Shown here: positions 36,692 to 46,681 of the stretch, in pieces | Position numbering within the stretch: position 1 is the first letter of the stretch | Layout of the letters: every line of letters starts with the position of its first letter | NCBI RefSeq assembly: GCF_904848585.1 | Contig: NZ_CAJHCR010000001.1 | Location: forward strand, 62,001 to 126,000 | DNA from: Paraburkholderia kirstenboschensis | GTDB taxonomy: Bacteria > Pseudomonadota > Gammaproteobacteria > Burkholderiales > Burkholderiaceae | Length of the DNA stretch: 64,000 bases | Reading direction: 5' to 3' | Position numbers and translations under genes: made by a program | Notes under the pieces: generated by a model | Told to the model about the DNA's origin: nothing | The model's database searches: none | What the model saw: the letters and a program-made list of their open reading frames with translations, nothing else

Positions 36692-37186
36692 GTGGCGACG
36701 CGCTCCCCAACGGCGAAGTCTGCAAAAGCGAACGGTCAGAGCGGCAAGCCGCGCGACACCGAGGCAGCAGCGGCAGGGGAGCGCACAGCGCGCTCCGACG
36801 CCGCAACGGCGGCTCCGGAGTCGGCGCTTGCCGACACGGTTGCAGCTGCGGTTGCGGCTGTCGGCGAAGCCGCACAGACTATCAGTCATCCAGAAGAATC
36901 CGGGCCGTCTCAGTCGCCCGCGGAGTCGACCACTGCAGGCGACACAGCTCGATTGGCCAGCGCACAAGCTGCCGAATCAGCCGTTCCGCCAGCGGGACTC
37001 CCCGATGCGCAAGTCGCGCCCGCTCCCTCACCGGCGCCTCGCGTGCCGGTCTCGAACACTGCTTCACCCTATAAAGCGACGCTGGTTTCAACCGGCGCGC
37101 AGCCCCTGGCAGCATCTTTCGGTGCGCAGCCTCCGCATCCGACTCGCAGCGCTCTTTCCAGCGATCCCATCCAGACGAGGAGACTC
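36692..37186 (+). other. 165-codon Ala/Pro-rich open frame running in frame into pyk
   Basis: From GTG 36692, one base after the pgk stop, the frame stays open for 165 codons and joins the pyk ATG in the same frame. The translation is Ala, Pro, Ser, Thr and Glu rich (for example AAAVAAVGEAAQTISHPEE) with no hydrophobic or catalytic motif. It could encode a disordered N-terminal extension of pyruvate kinase, or simply be a GC-rich spacer that lacks stops by chance. The strong ribosome site at the pyk ATG argues that most translation begins there. Confidence 0.35.
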
Positions 37187-38623
37187 ATGCATCGCGCCAC
37201 CAAGATTGTCGCTACCATCGGACCGGCTTCCAGCACGCCGGAGATCCTGCTGCAAATGATTCAGGCGGGCGCCGACGTGGTGCGGCTCAATTTCTCGCAC
37301 GGCACGGCCGACGACCACCGCCAGCGCGCCGAATTCGTGCGCGAGGCGGCTCGCCAGGCGGGCCGCGAGGTCGCCATCATGGCTGACCTGCAAGGCCCGA
37401 AGATCCGGGTCGGCAAATTCGAAAATGGCAAGGTTTCGCTCGTCGCGGGTGAGCCGTTCATCCTCGACGCCGACTGCGAACTCGGCAACCAGGAGCGCGC
37501 CGGTCTCGATTACAAGGACTTGCCGCGCGACCTGAAGCCGGGCGACGTGCTGCTGCTCAACGACGGCCTGATCGTGCTGAACGTTCAGCGCGTGATCGGC
37601 AACGAGATTCACACGATCGTGAAGATCGGCGGCGACCTGTCCAACAACAAGGGCATCAACCGCCAGGGCGGCGGTCTGTCGGCGCCCGCGCTGACCGCGA
37701 AAGACATGGAAGACATCCGCACGGCCATGTCGCTCGGCGTCGATTTTGTCGCGGTGTCGTTCCCGAAGAACGCGACCGACATGGAAATGGCACGCCAGCT
37801 GGCGAACATCGCCGGCGCGCCGTACGGCATCAAGCCGAAGATGATTGCCAAGATCGAGCGCGCCGAAGCCATTCCGGCGCTGCAAGGCATTCTGGACGCA
37901 TCGGACGGCATCATGGTTGCCCGCGGCGATCTGGCCGTGGAAGTGGGGAATGCCGCAGTCCCCGCGCTGCAAAAGCGCATGATTCGTATGGCGCGCGAGT
38001 CGAACAAGTTCGTGATCACCGCGACGCAGATGATGGAGTCGATGATCTACGCGCCGGTGCCGACCCGCGCCGAAGTGTCGGACGTCGCAAACGCGGTCCT
38101 GGACGGTACGGATGCGGTGATGCTGTCGGCGGAATCGGCGGCGGGCAAGTATCCGGTGCAGACCATCGAGACAATGGCCGCGATCTGCGTCGAAGCCGAG
38201 AAGTCCGAGCAGTCGGAGCTGGACCGGGATTTCCTCGATCGCACGTTCACGCGCATCGACCAGTCGATTGCTATGGGCGCGCTGTTCACTGCGTTTCACC
38301 TGGGCGCGAAGGCGATCGTTGCGTTGACCGAATCGGGTTCGACCGCACTGTGGATGTCGCGTCACTGGACGCACGTGCCGATCTTCGCGCTCACGCCGCG
38401 GGTCGGCAGCGAGCGGGCAATGGCGCTGTACCGCAACGTGACGTCGCTTCATCTGGACACCAACACCGACCGCGACACCGCGTTGCAACAGGCGTTGGAG
38501 ACGGTGGTCAGCAAGGGTTACGCGTCGCGCGGCGACATGGTCGTGCTGACTGTCGGCGAGCCGATGGGGCAGGCCGGTGGCACGAATACGCTGAAGATCG
38601 TGCGGGTCGGCGAGCCGTATTGA
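37187..38623 (+). CDS. pyk: pyruvate kinase
   Basis: A 478-residue enzyme converting phosphoenolpyruvate and ADP to pyruvate and ATP. Seen: MHRATKIVATIGPASS start, RLNFSHGT, MADLQGPKIRVG, the active-site segment MIAKIERAEAI, DGIMVARGDLAVEVG and TATQMMESMI, with a C-terminal allosteric domain from about residue 350. ATG 37187 is preceded by GAGGAG at 5 bases. It lies between pgk and fba, so lower glycolysis genes are clustered; an in-frame upstream extension is described separately. Confidence 0.96.
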   Translation: MHRATKIVATIGPASSTPEILLQMIQAGADVVRLNFSHGTADDHRQRAEFVREAARQAGREVAIMADLQGPKIRVGKFENGKVSLVAGEPFILDADCELGNQERAGLDYKDLPRDLKPGDVLLLNDGLIVLNVQRVIGNEIHTIVKIGGDLSNNKGINRQGGGLSAPALTAKDMEDIRTAMSLGVDFVAVSFPKNATDMEMARQLANIAGAPYGIKPKMIAKIERAEAIPALQGILDASDGIMVARGDLAVEVGNAAVPALQKRMIRMARESNKFVITATQMMESMIYAPVPTRAEVSDVANAVLDGTDAVMLSAESAAGKYPVQTIETMAAICVEAEKSEQSELDRDFLDRTFTRIDQSIAMGALFTAFHLGAKAIVALTESGSTALWMSRHWTHVPIFALTPRVGSERAMALYRNVTSLHLDTNTDRDTALQQALETVVSKGYASRGDMVVLTVGEPMGQAGGTNTLKIVRVGEPY

Positions 38624-38661
38624 CCGCATGCTCGGCGGACCAGGGTAGGTGCGTTGCACCC

Positions 38662-38774
38662 ACTCCGGTCGACCGCCTTGCATGGGACCGGAGTAACGCG
38701 CTAAAGCGCGACTCCGGGTCGACCGCCGTGCATGGGACCGGAGTAACGCGCTAAAGCGCGAACTCCGGTCGACA
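38662..38774. repeat. tandem ~50-bp hairpin repeat between pyk and fba
   Basis: Two near-identical units (38662-38710 and 38711-38760, differing by an extra G and one T/G change) plus the first ~13 bases of a third. Each unit starts with ACTCCGGTC-type and contains GACCGGAGT, 9-bp arms of a stem-loop, and ends with CGCGCTAAAGCGCG, a second small hairpin. No T run follows. The rest of 38624-38985 has no gene. Confidence 0.85.
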
Positions 38775-38985
38775 CATTTTTGCTTGATCGGTCCAGGCTG
38801 GATCGAACGAAGCAGGTTGTCAGGCCCCGCGAGAGGCGGCGCACCGGCTCAGATTGCGCGAGTGGCGTCAAGGAACGCCCCACGCTTTAGTGACGGTGCG
38901 AACGGGTATGCAGCTTGCTTCGCGACAAGATCGCCCACAAGATGCCGACGGCACAGGAATTCGTTTCAATCTAAGGAGTTACAGC

Positions 38986-40050
38986 ATGCCTCTCGTATCA
39001 ATGCGTCAACTGCTGGACCATGCCGCTGAAAACGGTTACGGCCTTCCGGCATTCAACGTGAACAACCTGGAGCAGGTGCAGGCGATCATGGCGGCGGCCG
39101 ACAAGGTCAACGCGCCGGTCATCATGCAGGCTTCCGCCGGCGCGCGTAAGTACGCGGGCGAAGCGTTCCTGCGCCATCTGATCGAAGCAGCGGTCGAGTC
39201 CTATCCGCACATTCCCGTCGTGATGCACCAGGACCACGGCCAGTCGCCGGCGGTCTGCATGGCGGCGATCCGCAGCGGCTTTACCAGCGTGATGATGGAC
39301 GGCTCGCTCGAAGCCGACGGCAAGACGGTCGCCTCGTACGAGTACAACGTCGAGGTATCGCGCAAGGTGGTTGAAGCCGCGCACTCGATCGGCGTGACGG
39401 TGGAAGCGGAACTGGGCGTGCTCGGCTCGCTGGAAACCATGAAGGGCGACAAGGAAGACGGCCACGGCGCGGAAGGCACGATGACCCGCGAGCAACTGCT
39501 GACCGATCCGGAACAGGCCGCCGACTTCGTCAAGCTGACGCAGTGCGACGCGCTCGCAATCGCAATCGGCACGTCGCACGGCGCATACAAGTTCAGCAAG
39601 AAGCCGACGGGCGACATTCTGTCGATCCAGCGCATCAAGGAAATTCACCAGCGCATTCCGAACACGCACCTGGTGATGCACGGTTCGTCGTCGGTGCCGC
39701 AGGAACTGCTCGCGGAAATCCGCGAATTCGGCGGCGACATGAAGGAAACCTACGGCGTGCCGGTCGAGGAAATCCAGGAAGGCATCAAGCACGGCGTGCG
39801 CAAGGTCAACATCGACACCGACCTGCGTCTCGCGATCACCGGCGCGATCCGCCGCTACATGGCGACCAATCCGGGCAAGTTCGATCCGCGCGATTATCTG
39901 AAGCCGGCGCGCGAAGCTGCGATGAAGATCTGTATCGAGCGCTACACGCAATTCGGCTGCGAAGGCCAGGCCGGCAAGATCAAGCCGGTTTCGCTTGATA
40001 AAATCGCGGAGAAGTACAAGTCGGGCGAGCTTGCACAGGTCGTCCGCTAA
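38986..40050 (+). CDS. fba: fructose-1,6-bisphosphate aldolase, class II
   Basis: A 354-residue zinc-dependent aldolase (CalvinCycle/FbaA subtype B length) splitting fructose-1,6-bisphosphate to two triose phosphates. Seen: [29 protein letters not shown], zinc ligand region [31 protein letters not shown] and [13 protein letters not shown], and the late [14 protein letters not shown] phosphate site. ATG 38986 has AAGGAG 8 bases upstream. Follows pyk, across the repeat region, and ends with a strong terminator. Confidence 0.96.
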   Translation: MPLVSMRQLLDHAAENGYGLPAFNVNNLEQVQAIMAAADKVNAPVIMQASAGARKYAGEAFLRHLIEAAVESYPHIPVVMHQDHGQSPAVCMAAIRSGFTSVMMDGSLEADGKTVASYEYNVEVSRKVVEAAHSIGVTVEAELGVLGSLETMKGDKEDGHGAEGTMTREQLLTDPEQAADFVKLTQCDALAIAIGTSHGAYKFSKKPTGDILSIQRIKEIHQRIPNTHLVMHGSSSVPQELLAEIREFGGDMKETYGVPVEEIQEGIKHGVRKVNIDTDLRLAITGAIRRYMATNPGKFDPRDYLKPAREAAMKICIERYTQFGCEGQAGKIKPVSLDKIAEKYKSGELAQVVR

Positions 40051-40110
40051 GCGGTATTTGCGTCAGCGCATGGCTCTATGCCTGGCCGTCTGGCCAGGTT
40101 GTCGTTAGAT

Positions 40111-40150
40111 CGCCGTTCCCGCATCATCCGGGGAACGGCGTTTCCCTTTT
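40111..40150 (+). terminator. terminator after fba
   Basis: CGCCGTTCCC (40111-40120) and GGGAACGGCG (40131-40140) form a perfect 10-bp stem, followed by TTTCCCTTTT. It lies 60 bp after the fba stop codon. Confidence 0.85.
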
Positions 40151-40193
40151 GTTCCGGTCACACTTTTTGCCTCACTTTTAGCGAACCACGACG

Positions 40194-41084
40194 ATGTCTA
40201 CCCTCTACGAATCCACGCTCCGCTCGCTGCCGCTGCTCGGCCGCGGAAAAGTCCGCGACAACTATGCGGTGGGCAACGACCAGTTGCTGATCGTTACGAC
40301 CGACCGTCTGTCGGCGTTCGACGTCATCATGGGCGAGCCGATTCCGAATAAGGGGCGCGTGCTCAACGAAATGGCGAACTTCTGGTTCGAGAAGCTCAAG
40401 CACGTGGTGCCGAATCACTTGACCGGCGTGGCGCCTGAATCCGTGGTGGCGGCGGACGAAGTCGAGCAGGTCAAGGGCCGCGCAGTCGTCGTGAAACGCC
40501 TCGAGCCGATCCTCGTCGAAGCCGTGGTGCGCGGCTATCTGGCCGGCAGCGGCTGGAAAGACTACCAGGCCACGGGTTCGGTGTGCGGCGTCGAGTTACC
40601 GGCGGGTCTGCAAAACGCGCAGAAGCTGCCCGAGCCGATCTTTACGCCGGCAGCCAAGGCGGAAATGGGCCATCACGACGAAAACATCACGTACAACGAC
40701 ATGGAGCGCCGCATCGGCACCGAACTGTCGGCCACGATCCGCGACATTTCGATCAGGCTGTACAAGGAAGCTGCGGATTACGCAGCCACGCGCGGCATCA
40801 TCATCGCCGACACGAAGTTCGAGTTCGGTCTGGACAACCACGGCAAGCTGTATCTGATGGACGAGGCGCTCACCGCCGATTCGTCGCGCTTCTGGCCGGC
40901 CGACCAGTATCAGGTGGGCACCAATCCGCCGTCGTTCGACAAGCAGTTCGTGCGCGACTGGCTGGAAACGCAGGACTGGGCGAAAGAGCCGCCCGCGCCG
41001 AAGCTGCCGGACGACGTAATCCAGAAGACGGGCGAGAAATACCAGGAAGCGCTCGAACGTCTGACCGGGCAGAAGCTCGCCTGA
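40194..41084 (+). CDS. purC: phosphoribosylaminoimidazole-succinocarboxamide synthase
   Basis: A 296-residue SAICAR synthetase of purine biosynthesis (CAIR + aspartate + ATP). Seen: [67 protein letters not shown], and the C-terminal ADTKFEFGL and [13 protein letters not shown]. Length fits the 290-300 residue eukaryote-like/beta-proteobacterial form rather than the 237-residue E. coli form. Start has only a weak ribosome site. It heads purC-purE-purK in this direction. Confidence 0.97.
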   Translation: MSTLYESTLRSLPLLGRGKVRDNYAVGNDQLLIVTTDRLSAFDVIMGEPIPNKGRVLNEMANFWFEKLKHVVPNHLTGVAPESVVAADEVEQVKGRAVVVKRLEPILVEAVVRGYLAGSGWKDYQATGSVCGVELPAGLQNAQKLPEPIFTPAAKAEMGHHDENITYNDMERRIGTELSATIRDISIRLYKEAADYAATRGIIIADTKFEFGLDNHGKLYLMDEALTADSSRFWPADQYQVGTNPPSFDKQFVRDWLETQDWAKEPPAPKLPDDVIQKTGEKYQEALERLTGQKLA

Positions 41085-41120
41085 TCAGATCCGCGTCGTT
41101 CGAGAAAAGGAAGCCGCAAG

Positions 41121-41639
41121 ATGAGTGAAGCACAGACCGCCCACACGCATGGCGCGCCGGTTATCGGCGTGCTGATGGGCTCCAGTTCCGACTGGGAAGT
41201 AATGAAGAACGCCGTCGCGATTCTGCAGGAATTCGGCGTGCCGTACGAGGCAAAGGTCGTCTCCGCGCACCGCATGCCGGACGAAATGTTCGCCTATGCT
41301 GAAAGCGCGCGCGAGCGCGGCATCCGCGCGATCATCGCGGGCGCGGGCGGCGCGGCGCATCTGCCGGGCATGCTGGCGGCCAAGACCACGGTGCCGGTGC
41401 TCGGCGTGCCGGTGGCGAGCAAGTATCTGAAGGGTGTCGACTCGTTGCATTCGATCGTGCAGATGCCGAAGGGCGTGCCCGTCGCGACATTTGCGATCGG
41501 CGAAGCGGGCGCGGCGAATGCGGCGCTGTTCGCGGTTTCGATTTTGAGCGGCACGAGCGCTGAATATGCCGGGAAGCTCGCGGCGTTCCGCGTGCGCCAG
41601 AACGAAGCGGCCCACGCGATGGTGTTGCCGGCGCTGTAA
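41121..41639 (+). CDS. purE: N5-carboxyaminoimidazole ribonucleotide mutase
   Basis: A 172-residue class I PurE moving the carboxylate of N5-CAIR to C4 (CAIR). Seen: [30 protein letters not shown] with the catalytic histidine, [17 protein letters not shown] and [31 protein letters not shown] precedes ATG 41121, 36 bp after purC. It works directly with PurK, encoded 152 bp downstream. Confidence 0.97.
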   Translation: MSEAQTAHTHGAPVIGVLMGSSSDWEVMKNAVAILQEFGVPYEAKVVSAHRMPDEMFAYAESARERGIRAIIAGAGGAAHLPGMLAAKTTVPVLGVPVASKYLKGVDSLHSIVQMPKGVPVATFAIGEAGAANAALFAVSILSGTSAEYAGKLAAFRVRQNEAAHAMVLPAL

Positions 41640-41755
41640 GCGCGGGCCGAAATGGGCCGATGTCCTGCGAAAACGGACTCAGTAACGGCTCGATTGATAC
41701 AGGAAGTCCTCTGTCTGACCCACCGGCCGGACGCTTGCCATTGCAGGAGTTGTAG

Positions 41756-42988
<1,233 letters not shown>

Positions 42989-42998
42989 CGCGCGAGCC

Positions 42999-44063
42999 AT
43001 GCCCGATCAACAGCAACCCGCCCAGCCCGGTGAAGCCGCCGCAAACGCGCTGCCCGTGAGCGCCGCGCAGATCGAGCATGCAGCGGCGCTGCTCGACGCA
43101 GGCGGCCTCGTCGCGTTTCCCACGGAGACGGTCTACGGGCTCGGCGGCGACGCCGAGAATCCAGACGCGGTGGCTCGCATTTATGCGGCGAAGGGCCGGC
43201 CGGCGAATCATCCGGTGATCGTGCATCTGGCTCCGCAGGGTGATCCGCACTATTGGGTCGAGCATTTGCCGCAGGAGGCGCAGCGTCTGATCGACGCGTT
43301 CTGGCCTGGGCCGCTCACCCTCATCCTGAAGCGCGCCGCGCGCATACCGTCGGCGGTCAGCGGCGGGCAGGATTCGGTTGGACTGCGCTGTCCTTCGCAT
43401 CCCGTGGCGCAAGCGTTGCTGGAGGCGTTCAGCGCGCTGCGCAATGGACATGGCGGCGTCGCGGCGCCCTCGGCGAATCGCTTTGGGCACGTGAGTCCGA
43501 CCACCGCGCAACATGTTCGCGAGGAGTTCGGCAGCGCGATTCATGTGCTCGACGGCGGCGCCTCCGACGTCGGCATCGAATCGACAATCGTCGATTTGTC
43601 GCGCGGCTTTCCCGCCTTGCTGCGACCGGGCCGCGTCACGCCGCAAGATATCGCCGACGTGCTCGGTGAAGCGCCGCGCCTTCCCGACGGCTCCGATGCG
43701 ACCGCGCCGCGTGCGTCCGGCACGTTGAAGGCGCACTACGCGCCTCGCACGCCGTTGGCGCTGTTGCCGTTCACCGCGCTTGAACCGGTGCTGGCCGCTC
43801 GCGAGCAGGGCGAGCGCGTTGCGCTGGTCGCGCGTGCTTCGCGCGCGGGCCATTGGGCCGACGCCGAAGGCGTGCATTTCATTGCGGCCCCGGAAGATCC
43901 GCATGTGTATGCACGCGAGCTGTACGGATTGCTGCGGGCGCTCGATCGTGCCAACGTCACGCGCATATTGATCGAGAAGTTGCCGGATACGATCGAATGG
44001 ATCGCCGTGAACGACCGCTTGGGCCGCGCGGCAGCGGCGTTCGAAGCGCAAAGCCACGCCTGA
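42999..44063 (+). CDS. L-threonylcarbamoyladenylate synthase, Sua5 type
   Basis: A 354-residue two-domain enzyme making threonylcarbamoyl-AMP for the t6A37 modification of ANN-reading tRNAs. The YrdC domain is clear: GGLVAFPTETVYGLGGDAEN, IYAAKGRPANHPVIVHL, FWPGPLTLILKR, VGLRCPSHPVAQALLEAF, APSANRFGHVSPTTA and ESTIVDLS. The C-terminal Sua5 domain begins near RASGTLKAHYAPRTPLALLP. The extra domain distinguishes it from the short E. coli TsaC. Located 10 bp after purK. Confidence 0.94.
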   Translation: MPDQQQPAQPGEAAANALPVSAAQIEHAAALLDAGGLVAFPTETVYGLGGDAENPDAVARIYAAKGRPANHPVIVHLAPQGDPHYWVEHLPQEAQRLIDAFWPGPLTLILKRAARIPSAVSGGQDSVGLRCPSHPVAQALLEAFSALRNGHGGVAAPSANRFGHVSPTTAQHVREEFGSAIHVLDGGASDVGIESTIVDLSRGFPALLRPGRVTPQDIADVLGEAPRLPDGSDATAPRASGTLKAHYAPRTPLALLPFTALEPVLAAREQGERVALVARASRAGHWADAEGVHFIAAPEDPHVYARELYGLLRALDRANVTRILIEKLPDTIEWIAVNDRLGRAAAAFEAQSHA

Positions 44064-44112
44064 GCTCCCGCTCCTCGCGCCGTGCTCCGAAGTGCCGGGC
44101 AAGCGCACAATA

Positions 44113-44165
44113 AAAAACGCCTGGCTGCAATCGACACACTTACACAGTCGATAAGCCAGGCGTTT
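44113..44165. terminator. bidirectional terminator between Sua5 and GDSL genes
   Basis: AAACGCCTGGCT (44115-44126) and AGCCAGGCGTTT (44154-44165) form a perfect 12-bp stem. Inside it TCGAC and GTCGA can also pair. A run of A precedes it, giving a T run on the minus strand. It lies between the 3' ends of two convergent genes and can serve both. Confidence 0.88.
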
Positions 44166-44221
44166 CGCATTCCAACCTTTACAGCTAAAGACCGAGTCAC
44201 GCGCGGTCTCTCGAACTCCGC

Positions 44222-45472
44222 TTATTTACCGAGCCCGGTAGCCGCGATCTGCTGCTGGACATACTGCGCGAACAACGCGTTCATGTGCGTGCTCGGGTGA
44301 ACCGTGTCCGCGAACATGTAGGTCTGGTCGGCACCGGCCACCGTGTAGGTTTGCGGCGAGCAGAACAGCGACGAGCCGAACTGGCTGCCGTACTGCTCCG
44401 GAGTCAGTCCGTTCGTCGCGGCCGGATTGGCCCGGGCGTACGCCGTTGCGTTGGTCTGCATAGCGCTCAGGTTGCACGCTGTGTCGGTGTTGGACACCGT
44501 GAAGCCGAGCGCCTTGTAGTTCGGCAACTGCTGATCCTGCCACGCAAATGCATCGACCACGATCACTTTGCCCGTGCCCACGAGGCCGAGCGCCGTGAGG
44601 TTCTGAACGAAGAGATAGTTATACGCGGCGGAGATTCCCGACAGCAGCGCGGCGGAACCCGGCGTCTTCGCGTTGGATGCGACGCCGAGCGGTGTATTGC
44701 CGATGTCGGGCACAGTCGACACCACCACGTGGGTCGCACCCGCGCCGACAATGGTTTTCACTTGCGCGGCCAGCTGGGCTGCGGCATGAGCGACCTGCGG
44801 GTTAGGCAGCTGTTGCAGATAGCCGACGATGAACGCAACCTGGCCTGCCTGCGTGTTCGGCAGCTTGCCCGCCTGCACCAGCAGCGGGTATTGCGTCTGT
44901 AGCGCGGTGCCGAGCGCTGTCAGGTTCGCGGTGTTTTCCGCGAACTGGAAGATGTCGTTCGCGCCGCCGTTCACGAGCACCAGCTGATTCGGGTTGAAGC
45001 TCGTATGGGCGCCGAGGTAGTTCGCGACCTGAGTCACGATGGGCACCGTCGTGGCCGCCATGTTGTTAGGCGCCCAGCCTTTGCCTTGAGGGTTTACGAC
45101 GTCCGAGCCGCCCTGCGCATAACCGAAGCCGCCCGTCGCAACCAGCGGCTGGCCGAAGCCGCCGAGGTATGCCGGCTTCAACGTGTCGCCGTAATACTCG
45201 GCCACTTTCTGCGTCCACACTTCGCCCGGATTGGTCGTGAAGCGGCCGCCGCCGAAGCTCCCCTGAATCACCGGCGAATAGGTGCCGGCGTCCGACAGGC
45301 TGTCGCCGAACGAAACGACTTGCAATTTGACGCCGCCCGCGGGCGTGCTGCTGGCGTTGTTGTTATTGTCGCCGCCACCGCCGCAAGCTGCGAGCAGCGC
45401 AAACGCCGCGCTCGCGACGGCGGTTTGCGAGACGCGCACCCAATGCTGTTTCCTCGATGCTGTGTGCTTCAT
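44222..45472 (-). CDS. GDSL/SGNH-family esterase, predicted lipoprotein
   Basis: A 416-residue exported hydrolase. The leader ends in lipobox LLAAC (Cys30), followed by a Gly/Asn-rich linker, so it is probably a lipid-anchored envelope protein. Catalytic blocks: block I SFGDSLSDAGTYS (Ser58), block III NGGANDIFQF, and block V ADTVHPSTHMNALFA giving the Asp-His pair. Related Burkholderia enzymes are esterases/lipases or phospholipases; the substrate is not deducible. ATG 45472 has GAGGAG 11 bases upstream. The frame extends to 45703 but the lipobox fixes the shorter start. Confidence 0.86.
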   Translation of the reverse strand: MKHTASRKQHWVRVSQTAVASAAFALLAACGGGGDNNNNASSTPAGGVKLQVVSFGDSLSDAGTYSPVIQGSFGGGRFTTNPGEVWTQKVAEYYGDTLKPAYLGGFGQPLVATGGFGYAQGGSDVVNPQGKGWAPNNMAATTVPIVTQVANYLGAHTSFNPNQLVLVNGGANDIFQFAENTANLTALGTALQTQYPLLVQAGKLPNTQAGQVAFIVGYLQQLPNPQVAHAAAQLAAQVKTIVGAGATHVVVSTVPDIGNTPLGVASNAKTPGSAALLSGISAAYNYLFVQNLTALGLVGTGKVIVVDAFAWQDQQLPNYKALGFTVSNTDTACNLSAMQTNATAYARANPAATNGLTPEQYGSQFGSSLFCSPQTYTVAGADQTYMFADTVHPSTHMNALFAQYVQQQIAATGLGK

Positions 45473-45566
45473 GTTGACTACATCTCCTCGTATGTTTGGC
45501 CCTTGCGCCATGTATTGCAGGCCGCGTCCACCGCGTCGGCGGCGTGACGACAGCTTACAGAATCTT

Positions 45567-46532
45567 CTACGGTCTGCGTCGTGCGGAAAACGCGGCCATA
45601 TCGTTGTTGTCGTTGATGGTTGCGTGCGCAAGCGTGGCCGTTGAGCCGGCCCTGCGGCGCGCGTGATAATCGGCCGCCCACGCGGGCGGTGCGAACAGCG
45701 CACGCAGCTTGTTGTGCGCGCCGTGCACGCTCGCGAAGTCGGCCGCCATCGACGCCCATTCGTGGAACGTCACCTTCAGCGGGTTATAGGCATCGAGCGG
45801 CTCCACGATGCCGTACACGGGCGGCTCGCGCGGGTCCTCGTCGACGTAGCTGCCGAACAGCCGGTCCCAGACCACGAGCACGCCAGCGTAGTTGCGGTCG
45901 ATATAGCGGTCGTTGCGCGCGTGATGCACACGATGAATCGACGGCGTGTTGAATACGTATTCGAGCCAGCCGAGCTTGCTGCCGAATTTGTCGCCGAATT
46001 TGCCGATCACCTGCGTGTGCACGAAAAACTGGAAGCCCAGGTTGATCAGCACAATACCGACGATCTGCTTAGGCGGAAAACCGAGTACGGCGAGCGGAAT
46101 CCAGAAGAGCCACATGCCGGCCACCGGATACATCAGGCTCTGGCGGAACGCGGTGGAAAAATTCATCCGTTCCGACGAGTGGTGCACGACATGCGCGGCC
46201 CACAGCCATCGCACGCGATGGCTGCAACGGTGAAACACGTAGTAGAGCAGATCCTGCGCGACGAACAGCACGGCAAACGAAAGCCAACCCGCGTGCCACG
46301 TGTAGACGCGGTAGTGGTCGTAGAAGAACGCATAGACGGGGATGATCGCGAGCCAGGCGAGCTTGTCGGTGGCTTGCTGCATGAGCGCGAGCGCTGCGTT
46401 GCACAGCGTGTCCCGCCAGCTATAGAGCCGCGCGCCGGGGCGCGTTCGCCGCAGGTGCCACGCCTCCCAGCCGATACATGCGAGAAAGACTGGCGCCATG
46501 GCGAGCAGCAGCAATTCGGCGTCGAATTGCAT
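45567..46532 (-). CDS. fatty-acid hydroxylase/sterol-desaturase family membrane protein
   Basis: A 321-residue membrane enzyme with about four or five helices and the histidine-cluster di-iron motifs of the family: HRCSH, HVVHHSSE and HRVHHARND, plus a further histidine in FFVHTQVI. Members hydroxylate or desaturate lipids (for example alkylglycerol monooxygenase-like or carotenoid hydroxylase-like enzymes); the substrate here is unknown. ATG 46532 follows GGAGG by 7 bases. 46533-46681 upstream and 45473-45566 downstream hold no gene. Confidence 0.85.
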   Translation of the reverse strand: MQFDAELLLLAMAPVFLACIGWEAWHLRRTRPGARLYSWRDTLCNAALALMQQATDKLAWLAIIPVYAFFYDHYRVYTWHAGWLSFAVLFVAQDLLYYVFHRCSHRVRWLWAAHVVHHSSERMNFSTAFRQSLMYPVAGMWLFWIPLAVLGFPPKQIVGIVLINLGFQFFVHTQVIGKFGDKFGSKLGWLEYVFNTPSIHRVHHARNDRYIDRNYAGVLVVWDRLFGSYVDEDPREPPVYGIVEPLDAYNPLKVTFHEWASMAADFASVHGAHNKLRALFAPPAWAADYHARRRAGSTATLAHATINDNNDMAAFSARRRP

Positions 46533-46681
46533 GGTGTCTTCCTCCGTGGTCCCTTGTCGCCGCGTGACATGCCGCGGTGTTTTGTCGTGTTGCTGTGCGA
46601 GCGTGCAGTGAGTCTCGAACACTGCTCGACAGCGTACACGCTTAAGGTCTCACCGCGCGCCGCCTTCGCTAGAAGGAATCC

